This document shows, in pieces, positions 1-10,894 of a stretch of 64,000 nucleotides of DNA (position 1 is its first letter; each line of letters starts with the position of its first letter). The notes below the pieces were generated by a model. The model did not search any database and was not told the origin of the DNA. It was given only the letters and a program-made list of their open reading frames with translations. A program made the translations under genes and the position numbers. Source of the stretch: Entophlyctis helioformis. Lineage: Eukaryota; Chytridiomycota; Chytridiomycetes; Chytridiales; Chytriomycetaceae. The stretch is taken from NCBI GenBank assembly GCA_025526915.1, contig JAHLKH010000098.1, positions 1 through 64,000 on the forward strand, written 5' to 3'.

Positions 1-842
1 TTGCAGCACGACGGACTGCGACTTGGCGATCCGTCAAAGCAACGCCATTGTCAATGATCGGCTCGTCCATGAACTGCTTGCATACACAATGTGAGCCATG
101 CGTGCCATCCACAGACACAGCCATCTGCATGCGATGCACTCACGTGGAAGCCGTGCGTCTGGCGGATGTACTCGTCAAACGCTTTGACCATCGTCTGGAC
201 AATGCCACGGATCTCCTCGGGGTTCATCGCCTCGGGATCCTTCACCAGCTGCGTGTACTCGGCGCTGTGAATGGGACCGGCACGAGCGACACGAGCCTTG
301 TGCGCAGCGTAGGCGGCCGCGTTGGTTTTGAAGGCAGCCATGACACCGAACATGGCGTCGCTGATCGTGTGGTTGGGCGATGCCAGGTTGGAGATTTTCG
401 ACGGAACAGCCACCGCATTGGACGCGGTTGGGACGGAAGGAGCGGATGCGACTGCTGCTGTTGGGGCGATACGTGGTGTGACGGCAGCCACGGGTTGCGT
501 TGCGTTGTGAGCTGCCGTGGGAGGACGGATAGAGGCGGCCGGTCGGACGGTGTCATGAGACGAAGCTCCGACAGCCGCGGTTTCGGCAGGGGAGACGGCG
601 GCGCCATGGAGCGAGACACGCGTCTGCTCGGGCTGAGTGCCAAGCGGCGACGCGTCGGCGATGCTGCGGCGCTTGAGGTTCCGGCCGACGATTGACTTGA
701 GCGAGCTGATGCCGCTTGCCCACGACGGCCGCTTTCGCGAGATGGTTGTTTGCTTGGCTGGCGACCGTGCGGGCAGCTTGTGCGATGATTGTGCGGCTGC
801 GCCGTTGGGCTGAGGGGCGATGCTGCTTTGCGGCTGCTTCAT
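1..842 (-). CDS. protein kinase, 5' part, cut by the window edge
   Basis: First exon (842 to 144, 233 codons) plus the start of exon 2 (from 73, running off the edge). The product is low complexity (Ser/Ala/Gln/Pro) followed by a conserved helical stretch ending near the motif DEYIRQTHGFH, then a GTGAGT donor; the intron ends TGCAAGCAG. No kinase motif lies inside this piece. It is assigned to a kinase because the same exon recurs at 62903-62210, where it is followed by a recognisable kinase domain. Unlike that copy, this exon is fully open. The ATG at 842 is preferred because the open frame upstream (to 1031) is poorly composed, but this is a judgement. Role: probably a Ser/Thr kinase; substrate unknown. 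Confidence 0.5.
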
Positions 843-1049
843 GGCGTGCTGATTGTGCGAGTGGAAGTGGGTTTCGGTGCGTCTGTGGAGAGAGAGTGGC
901 TGGATCTGCGATGCTTGGCGAGATCGGATGTGCGAATGTCGGGAAAGGCGCTCACAATGGATGACGTGATGTGGCTGGCTTTGGCGAGTGACGGCTGCAG
1001 TCAGCTGCGACTGCTCCAGCACGATAGACACTGGATGTCACTGTGAATG

Positions 1050-1805
<756 letters not shown>

Positions 1806-1836
1806 TCAAGAGTGGCACGCTTTATTGGCAGGCTGA

Positions 1837-2859
1837 TCACGCCTGCTTCTCTGCAACCGCACACTCGAGACGCTCAACGAGTTCGGGATGCTCATCTGCA
1901 ACCCTGGCCATTTCAAGCATCTCCGTTGCACGCTCAAGGGTCATGCAGTCCACGAGAACATCAATGATCGCATCATTCCTCGCTTTACGGAGAGCATCAA
2001 ACGTGAACTCATATCCACACGCGAGCAAGAAGCGTACAACTTCGTGACGACCCTCCTCTGACGCCAAATCAATAGCATTCGTCGTGCATCCTTCCGTCCT
2101 GTTGGCATGCAGCCACATGACCACTTTCAAATGCCCGCTCATGGCCGCGTAATCCATGGCGTTATGCGAGCATGACGTGCTGCCTGCATCGTGCAGCATC
2201 TGCAGAATATCGACATGGCCGTTGAGTGCAGCAAGATCCATCGCCTTCCATAGCGCGAAACTCTCGAACTCTTTGAGGACGACGCCGTGATGCTCAGCGA
2301 GATGGCGGAGGAGTCCTGCGTGACCAAAAAAGATTGCCTGCCAGCCAAGAGCGATCGGGTACGAGAAGTCGACGAGATCGAACCAGCAGTTGCGCATCGG
2401 GATGTGGTGGAGGAGAGTCGATTCGATGCGACTGAACGAAGGGTGGACGCTGGCATGATATCCGTTGTACTGAGCAGAGTCGTCTGCTCTGTCTTGGTCT
2501 GGAAAGCGAGCGCACAGGCGGCCGTACATGGACCGAGAGACTGGCAGCGAGAGCATGTCGAGAGCAGGACGCTCGTGCTGGTAGACGTCACAAGCATAGG
2601 GTGTGATGTCGGGCAGCCGAGCGAGGTCGCCTTGCCAGTCGATGCTGATGGCATCTGTCCACAGCGCTTCGACTGTCGCTTCGTCGAGGCTGTCCTTGTC
2701 GCCTAGCAGACCGTTGACAAAGAGCGTGAGGGGACCAGCTGCCCTGAGTATCATGTCATGAACCTCTGCCGGCTTGCGGTCCCAGTGGCTGCGTCCGTAC
2801 GGCAGAGGTTCGTTGTCGGCACTCGCAGGCGAAGCGACTGCATCTGCCAGGTTGTTCAT
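1837..2859 (-). CDS. ankyrin-repeat protein, family copy 1 (intact)
   Basis: Single exon, 340 aa from the ATG at 2859. The N-terminal 100 residues are conserved in every copy in this window and begin with an F-box-like stretch (KPAEVHDMILRAAGPLTLF). Then come motifs shared by the family (DMLSLPVSRSMYGRL, WFDLVDFSYPIALGW) and three short 28-residue ankyrin units of the type AMDYAAMSGHLKVVMWLH/ANRTEGCTT, shorter than the canonical 33. The C-terminus is a helical cap ending AVAEKQA. The stop is followed 10-12 nt later by AATAAA (tttatt on the plus strand at 1821). Ankyrin stacks bind proteins, and F-box/ankyrin combinations usually serve in ubiquitin ligases, but the F-box call is weak. Function unknown. 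Confidence 0.85.
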   Translation of the reverse strand: MNNLADAVASPASADNEPLPYGRSHWDRKPAEVHDMILRAAGPLTLFVNGLLGDKDSLDEATVEALWTDAISIDWQGDLARLPDITPYACDVYQHERPALDMLSLPVSRSMYGRLCARFPDQDRADDSAQYNGYHASVHPSFSRIESTLLHHIPMRNCWFDLVDFSYPIALGWQAIFFGHAGLLRHLAEHHGVVLKEFESFALWKAMDLAALNGHVDILQMLHDAGSTSCSHNAMDYAAMSGHLKVVMWLHANRTEGCTTNAIDLASEEGRHEVVRFLLACGYEFTFDALRKARNDAIIDVLVDCMTLERATEMLEMARVADEHPELVERLECAVAEKQA

Positions 2860-3639
2860 TGCCACCGAGCAGTGTTTTGTGGTTGGCAGGCAAGCGTGTC
2901 ACAGCCACAACGCCGCTTTGGACACGCAGGCAGCATGGCTGGCACAGGATGGCACAGATGTGAGGCAGCCAGTGTGGGCAGCCATCGACAGGAGCACTCG
3001 ACCGCAGTGCAATGTGGCGCACAGAGCATTGCAGCGCCAGACTGGCTCAACTTGGACGCGATGCTCTTGAGCAGCCGACTGCTCCTATCGTATCTTGCCA
3101 ACGACACATGTATGAGGACAGTCGACTCAAGTTGGTGCATGCAGATCCCATGGGCATGCCGCGACGGACGACATGCAGCACGCGATGCAGAGCGTGGACT
3201 GCCGTGTCGTGCCCAGCAGCCAGCGAAAGCCGCGAGCCAGAGCTGAGCAGGCTGCAGGTCGAGTGGCATGCTGCTTGCTGCGTCCATTGGCAGACCAGGC
3301 AGCCGAGCCTGCTGCACAACAAGGCAGCAGAAGGGCAGGCGATGCAGGGAGAATGCTTGTGAGCGCGAGTGCCAAGTCGCAACGTGGTCGCCCGCAGACC
3401 AAGCCCAGCGAATGCGGATCTTGGCGAGCGCGTCGCAGAGTGCAACAAGCGGGCACATTGACGGACGTGCAAGCAAGGCTGCCACAAGGTGCGTGCGTTG
3501 CCGTTGGACGCTGTGCTTGGGCCACTGCTGCTGCTGCACCGGCATTGCCACCGACCGACTCTGCCTGCCTGCCTGCCTGCCTATCCGCACCAGACAGACT
3601 CTGCGGCCGCCTCTTGCCCCGCCAGCCGCAGCGACCACC
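2860..3639. other. intergenic region with ankyrin-family 5' flank
   Basis: Bases 2860 to about 2990 are the block found upstream of every ankyrin copy in this window (reads as AACACTGCTCGGTGGC before the ATG on the minus strand). The rest, to 3639, is the shared space between this divergent ankyrin gene and the plus-strand gene starting at 3640. Open frames here are not protein-like. A CTGC tetranucleotide run lies near 3567-3590. Confidence 0.55.
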
Positions 3640-6600
3640 ATGACGAGCACGCTCAACCAGCACAACCACCACCAGCACCAACAAAGCCAGACGCACGAGC
3701 CAGGCACGCCAGACTCGGCCTTCTCGGTCACCGCGGGACTTGTGCGCAGCCAGCCGCCGTCATCGCTGTGGCATGCAGCGCACATATCGCTTGTCGATGC
3801 CCTCTCGACTGCCTCAGCCGATGCGTCTGCTGCCAGCGGCGGTCTCGACAACAGCAGCAAAGGCACGTCTCTCAAGCAGCATGCTCAAGCAAGGACAGAT
3901 GGAGCCGACCCAGCAAACATGCCGACGGTCAGCTTGCAGCATCGGCTGCTGCATGAGCTGCTTCCTATTGTCGTCTCTCAGTTTCCATGTTCGCCAGATC
4001 AGCACGTTCAGGCGCCAACTGCCGGCCCACCTCCAACAGCCTCGGCATCTGGGCAGTACCGAAATCATGGGCCACTGTCAGCCCACGCACAGACCATGCA
4101 TCCAACATCCTCGTCTCGGAGCGTTCAAGCAGCCAGGTCTGTCGTGACGGCGATCAACTACTCGCTGTGCTTGGAGTCTGCGTGGCATCGTGATGCCGAC
4201 AAGAAAGTGGCCGCCTTGAAGACCTCTATCCTCAACAACAGGCAACATTCGCGCGCATCCGCTGCATTTGACGGCATTGTCTCGGATTCAGATGTGGTGC
4301 ATGACCGCAAGATCCGAATGCTGCTCCTTACGCTGCTCGTCACATTGTGTCGCCGCATGGATAGGTTCGTTTGTTGTCGAAACGCCTTGCTGCTTGGTTC
4401 AATCGGCAGTCTTGCTTGTCGCATCCATACTCCGGCTAACAGATCCACGTCTTACAGAGCAAAGTTCGTGTCCGTCTTTTCCACGCCGGTGCTACGCCAT
4501 GTGCCTGACCAAGCCAGCACATCGTGGTCTATGGCCACGATTGTCGACACGCTTTGTCAAGCATTCATATCCATCGTTGATTCGTGTCGTCTTTTGGCAC
4601 ACATTGCCGCATTGCAGCATCATGGCTCTCTTGGGCAAGGATCAGCAGTGCCACTGCTGTCAACACAACCCAGCCGTTCATTTGCCATATGGGATATGCC
4701 CATGGCATTGCGTGCTCGCGACTGCTTGCGAGACTTTTTGTTAGTCTTGCGAAACAACATTGGCGTTTACGACCAGGTCAAAGACCAGCAAGCATTGCAG
4801 ATTGCAGAGGTGTTCATGAGGCGTCTTTTCAAGCAGCTCGCGCTGGTTGATCGGCATCCGCTATTCCCAGAACAGATCCAGGCAAGGTTCAAGATCATGT
4901 TGTATCGCCTGTGCTTCAGTAGCTGCGCCATGCGACAGAGACAATCATACTTACCAGCGCTTGCACAGGCTATTGTCTCTATTTATGGAGATTGCGTGCA
5001 TTTAGTGCCGAGCTCATTCCACTCTCATATGCCGTCCAAGCACATCCACGTGTTTTCACATCCACTGCTTCTCGTCCAGCATCCGGTTCTGCGCATTGTG
5101 CGGCTCGCGTTATGGAACGGGCTCAGGCTTGCACGGCACGCATCAGCCGTCTTGCGCAAAATGGCCAAGAGCATCCGCAAATACAGCCAAGAGCGTGCTG
5201 ATGCATCAGCGTATCCCATGGCGCTGGTTGCTGACAGCACCACATTAGCAGAATCAAGCTCGTTTGCAGATGCCATTGCAAGCGTGCTTGGGGCCGAGAC
5301 TGCTCACATGTCAGCAGCCGCAGCACAAAACGGATCCGTGTCGCAGCCCGGCATCACGAGCGCATCAAGCGCGGTCGACAAGGACGCGCAAGAAGTGATG
5401 TGCTTGCACGCTGCATCGGCGGATATCCTTGTCAAGTGGGCAACACGCTGTTCATATCATCGACTTGTGCGGCTGTTTCTTCTGCCGTTGGTTGGACAGC
5501 TTGCGGCGTCCGAGAGCAACTGGAGCGTGTGCGAGTCTCTGCTGCTGCGACTCCTGGGCGATGATCCTGCATCGAGCGATCGTGAACGCAGCCCCATAGA
5601 TTGTGAGAGCTCTGCGACATATCCTGATGTCAGCGTCAAAAAGCCATCGCTGACCGTTGATCTGTCTGCAGCATCGGCTGTTAACCCCTGGCTACGCGAG
5701 AGTATACTCAAATGGCTCGTCTCGGTCGCCTGTCATCGCACTCCAGCTGGTCTAGGATCGAGCCAGGCATCTCATGATCACAGCGTGCGGCTCTTCAAGC
5801 TACCCTCGACAGCCGCTGCAATGAATGTGCGCATTTTTGCCGTCCGTGCCCTTGGAGCAGCGGCAAGCTGCACGAGCCAAGCAGATCGATCGGTACGTTG
5901 TCCATCTGAGCAACGATCATCACTGTTTGCCCCGACACTGGCCTCACCGTGTTGCTTGTCTTGCATTCGGAACTTTGGGCACAGACAATCTCGTGCTTGA
6001 TATCTCTCTTTGACGACACGTCGTACCAGATCCGCATGCACGTTGCCAGCGTTATGGCCGTCGTGGGTCTAAACTTCCCAAACGTTGGAGACGGCACGCG
6101 CGCCATGTGCCGACATTTTATAGAAGGCGGATGCCAATGGCTTCTCAACATGTCCAGCGACGATGCAGGATCAAAGTGTGCACCAGGAAAACTGCGGATT
6201 CCTTCGCCGTACTCATTCTTTCTTGTATATCTGGACCAGTGTTTGCTACTGTACGCCTACTCCTTGATAACAGATCTGTCTGACTGCCTTGCTAAACTAA
6301 TATGGCGTGCCCAATTGACAGAGACGGCGGAATCACAGCAAGTGGATCCCCAGAGTCGCCAGATGCATCTTGTCAGTCGCCGTCCAAGCAGCAATTGTCA
6401 TCATGGCGAGAGCGCGAAACGCTGGGACTATGGTCATATCACATCACACGCCACATCTGGTTCCTATGTCCGGTCTTTGGCGGACAATCTGGCAGCAGTG
6501 CGCGCACGGACGTGCGGCACCGAGCTGTGTCGTGGCTGATGGACGAGCTCGTCAAACGGCTGTCGCGGCTGCAGGGAGCGAGCAACCAAGAGCCAGGTGG

Positions 6601-9600
6601 CAAAGTGGCGCCGCCTGTAATGCACCAATCTGGCCTTGCCGCCGACATCGACGGCAGCATCCTGCAGCGGCAAATGATTGCCAGCATAGTTTCGGGAGTC
6701 TTGGAGGGATCATGGATGTTGTCTGACGTCATGGCTTCCGGGAAACGCCCCTCCCCTCCTCTGTGCGACGAAGCCGTGCTTCGCGCGTGCGCACCAGTCT
6801 TGTTTCGGCTTCGTCGCGATCCTTCTGTTGCGATCCGGATACTGTGTGTCGAGACATGCGGGCGACTGCTTGGTGCCACGGTGCATGTGAAGGGGAGACC
6901 GGCAGGACTTGCTGCGCCAGTCATGTGGAGCGACCCAGGCAAGCTTCAGTTGGCGTTTGGCAACCATGTGTGGATCATTCCTGCTTACTTTGTTGTTTGC
7001 CATGGGCAGATCTGTCGTCATTGCCAGTGCTTGCAATGCTCTACAAGATTGTACAGGGCGAATACCCCAACTTATCAGCAGGCTCGGCCAGTGCTTGCAA
7101 GGGCGGCCAGAACGAGGGCAGATCGCGGCCGTATATGCACAGCAAGGAGCCCACGCTGTCAACTCGCTTTATTCCGCAGGATTCTTTTGATCGCGATTCG
7201 CAGCTGACGTCGCTTTGCCAAGCCATTGTCTCGCATGGACAGCGATATCATCTGCTGGCGTTTTACGTCGCGGATGCAGGAGTCGGGCATGCTGACGGCG
7301 CACGAATGCAAGAAAAAGAGGAGTCGGCGACAGCAACGCGAGATCCGTCAGCCGTTCCTTTGGCGCAAGTACCAATTGGCAATTCACATGCCAACGCACA
7401 CATTTCGGTGGCTCAGCCGCCAGTCAGCTGCCCCGTTACCACAGCACAGCAGGTTCCAGAAGCCGAGTCGATTGCAGCAAGTACCGTGCCTCCTCAACGG
7501 CCGAGTGCAAACGATGGCAGCAGCAAGTCTTGCAATCCACCAGACCAGTCGCTGCGCGGGTTGAAAAGCGACCGGCAGTCCTCCCTTCAGCCAGCATTCA
7601 CCCCAACGGTTGGCAGCCGCTTCGATTCGACCATGCCAGCTGTTCACGAAACTGTCATCACGATCGATATGGACGACGAGTTTGAGGAAGCGGCAGATGC
7701 AGACGCCATTCGTGCCATCTACGCCGATCTCGAGCACCGCATGCAAATTTCGACACAGACGCAGCCAATGCCGTTGCAGTCACCGCAACTCGACGCGATC
7801 CCACCACAGCCATCTGCAAAGGCCGTCACTTTTGATCCCAGGATCGACAGGCCCATGTTGCCACCAGCACCAAGCACCGGAGTTTCTGCCATGCAGTCTC
7901 CGCATCAAGTCTCGTTCGCTGGGACAACAAGCACATCGAGACCGGAGCACGCACTCGGCCGAATCTCGTCGTTTGCCGATGCTGAACTGGCCAAAGCACG
8001 CGCGTTCCTCGATGAGGCGTTCGCATCGTTGCAGCATCTGGACGTTGAAGCATCCACTCTCGGCGTCGGCGCAGTCGAAACTGCGGCGCACGATAGACCG
8101 AGCGCGAATGCAGGCACAAGCGAGGGAGACACGACGCTTGCGATCAATGCCATTGTCAGCCAGCATCGGGCCAAGCTCGACGAACTTGAAGCCGAGTTCA
8201 AGTTTGAGCAGGTCGTACCGCAAGACATGTTCTTGATGCCGAGTGCCAGCCTGCATCACGTGTCTGGCGTGCAGACCGAGTTGAGTGTGCCAACGCACGC
8301 TGCAAGGCAAGCCGATTCGGAGGCTCAGGAGGGGCTGCCTATAGCTGCGGACACAAGCGTGGACGAGCTGCTCAGCCAGCGTCTCAAACTCAGCCTCCAT
8401 CGGCTGTCTGGAGCGGTTGCCGATCTCGTGTCCGGACTCAGCCCGACAGACCGTCAAGGCCCGTTCATTCCAGACGTGCTCCAAGAAATAGCAGCCGACA
8501 GCGTGGCCGACGCAGACAGTTGCAAAGATAACAACAGCAACAACGGAGCCAAAGCAGTGCGGGAGCCCAAGATTCCGCCTGTCCCTTTGTATTCATTGGG
8601 ACCGGCAGGCAGCTCGACCGTTGCTCCTGGCAACCCTGGCGTGACAAGCGTATCTGGACGCCGCACTGTTCAACCGGCATTGGACAGTCTGCCACAGCCT
8701 GGCGCTGTCCACGACGAAGCCATGGTCGTGGAAGAGCTGCAGTCCGCCGAAGACCGCACGCCAGATGCATTTGCGATGCTCAACGGCGCGACACCGTTCT
8801 CTGGGCCGCTCATCCGGCAGCTAGACCAACAGCAACAGCAATCAAGCCCACAGCTGGAAAATCGGCACTCGCACATCCAATCCACTGGTGGACAACGACC
8901 AGATGCGCCGTATTTGCCGTTGTTGGGTGGCCCACCGAGCCCGATTCCCGTTGTCGAGATGGACCATGACGATGTGGGCGACATGGATGAGGAGAGTCGC
9001 GATGGCAATGCTGCTTCACAACCGGTCCACGACCAAGCGACTGAGCAGCAACTGCTCGCTGCGGACAGCGATAGGCAGCCAATTGGACCAATGCAAGCTG
9101 TGCCACGCACGACGATCAACCCAGAGCCAAGTGCTGATGTCTCAACTGCTACATTCGGTGGACCGTCGCTGATTGTTCAGAGCACCGAGACGCTGCCAAA
9201 TCCGTTCGTCCGCAGTCGGCTGTTTGAGGCGGTTGAGCTGGTATTGCGGCATCTCGTGTTTGATCGACGCCAGAAACAGACGATCGATTACCAGGACATG
9301 TACGGCGACGGACTTGTCTATGGCAGCATGCGTAACCTTGCGCTGTTGCCTGAACGGCCGGTGGCACCATCAGCCAAAGGTCGGACGCGTCGCAGATCGG
9401 CCGAGTCAGGCTCAGACTCGGCTGGTTCGATTGTTGTGCTTCGAGAAGCGCTACATCCGGTGCTCAAGGAAGTTTTTCGGCTGGATCAGTCGCTGTTTCT
9501 GCTGGCTTGCGAGGACATGACCTTAACAAGCACTTCTGGTGCCGAAACATCGCTTGCTGATTCATGGCTGCGTCCGGCACCGGATACTGCTGCACATCAT

Positions 9601-10235
9601 GCATTGTGGGGCGGACCGTCAACAACCAAAGTGGGAAACCAGCTTTCACAGTGGTACGCACGCGCTGCTGCTTTGCGAATGCTGTCTCCAAATCTGCAGA
9701 GACTGACCCCCCGGCTGCTGCACGGCTTGCTGGCAGGTTGCATGGTCTATCGCTTGTGCACGAGCATCTGCTGCCACTGTCGCGCACCCTCTTCAAGGTC
9801 GAACAGCAGATGCAAGCGTCAGTGTCCATTGCTCAAGCGCTCGTCATCCTGCGCGATCAGCTGGCTGTCCGACGAATGGCCAGCGGATCGTTTGGGCAGC
9901 TTCCCGGACCAGTGCAAACGACACGGCCGACAGGCGGATTTGATCAAAGCGGACCAGCATATCCGGATGCTTCGGGAAGTGGACGGTCGCATGTTGTGCA
10001 TGCCATGCTCGATGCTGCACTCGCCAATCGCGGGCAGAGTCTAGACAGCATGGCTAATGGGCCGGCATTTGCATCGCGATCGGCATCTCGAACTGCTGGA
10101 CTTGGCATTGGGCATTCGCGGTCTGACCAAACACTCTCCGCACCAATGCGACAGCAGCAGCTTGCCGGCCATCAGCAGGCAACCCATGGCCGCGGCCATT
10201 CGTTCGCGTCGTGGGTTCGTGGCAGCATCAAATGA
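3640..10235 (+). CDS. large HEAT-like / disordered protein, not recognised
   Basis: ATG at 3640 in the context ACCATGA. Proposed exons: 3640-4364, 4458-5892, 5985-6238, 6322-6954, 7010-7130 and 7204-10235, all phase-compatible; the third donor and several borders are guesses. The first part (to about 7130) is helical, HEAT/ARM-like, for example SLFDDTSYQIRMHVASVM. The middle (7300-9150) is Gln/Pro/Ser/Ala-rich and disordered with an acidic stretch ETVITIDMDDEFEEAADAD. The C-terminal part has a conserved-looking segment (FEAVELVLRHLVFDRRQKQ, then YQDMYGDGLVYGSM) and a helical tail. One frame break sits in a C6 run at 9707-9712 (one base short). If intron 7131-7203 is retained, the product ends at 7190. 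I cannot name the family; ATM/Tel1-like or other HEAT scaffold proteins were considered, but no kinase domain follows. Confidence 0.6.
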
Positions 10236-10894
10236 AGATGGGTCTGTGCCGGATTCGATCATGTGGTGGTTGTGCACCAACGCATGGCCAAATGATGGCT
10301 GCGCAACACTTGCTTGGCCCATTCGAAACGACCATGCTCCACTCCTCCTGGTTGCTGTGTGTTTCAGAGCAGGATACGCGACTTGAGCATGCCGACTGGA
10401 ACGCGTTTCTTGGTCCATGCCCATTCCAGTCGCCAAGAAGCACGATGAAGCGTCAGCCTTTGGAAAACAGCCTCATGCTGATAATCAGACGACCCAAGGC
10501 ACATGCTGGCTTTGTCTGGATGGGACGGCCTGCACTGCCCGCCGTTACCCTTGTGGAAGTCTGTCAGTGTGAGCATCGCGTCAAAGTGCGCGACATTCGC
10601 AACTGCCCAGCGCTGTCTGCTCATTCTAGCCACTCGCCACTTGCACGGCCACTGCAGCGTTGCATTGAAGCGTGCCAAGGTTCGCTCATGCGTTGTCACG
10701 CTTTCGAAGCTGGTCAAATACAACCAGCTTTCCAAAACATTCTGAATCCCCCCAAGTTCAGTGTCTCAATCCGCGTCAAGACGCCATCGTATCTCCCCGA
10801 CCCGATAGAGACCAAGACACCCAAGGCCCGCCGGCATCATCAGCTGATTTTGTATAACCAGTGGACTCTCAAGCCAGCCATTGCCACATCTACG
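10236..10894. other. intergenic, no gene seen
   Basis: Space between the HEAT-like gene and the RRM gene, same direction. A plus-strand open frame runs through into the RRM exon, but its upstream composition (many Cys/His/Arg, no low-complexity pattern like the gene proper) argues that it is chance. No repeat or RNA gene seen. Confidence 0.4.

Noticed and set aside
3268..3639. In-frame upstream extension of the HEAT-like protein
   Set aside because: Cys/Arg-rich with no conservation pattern; the ATG at 3640 has a better context and starts the typical low-complexity N-terminus.
3640..10235. Identification as ATM/Tel1
   Set aside because: HEAT-like helices alone are not diagnostic and no FAT or PI3K-like kinase domain follows.
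10211..10894. In-frame 5' extension of the RRM protein
   Set aside because: Composition changes sharply at MSGRTSSSKAA (10895), and the extension overlaps the end of the preceding gene.
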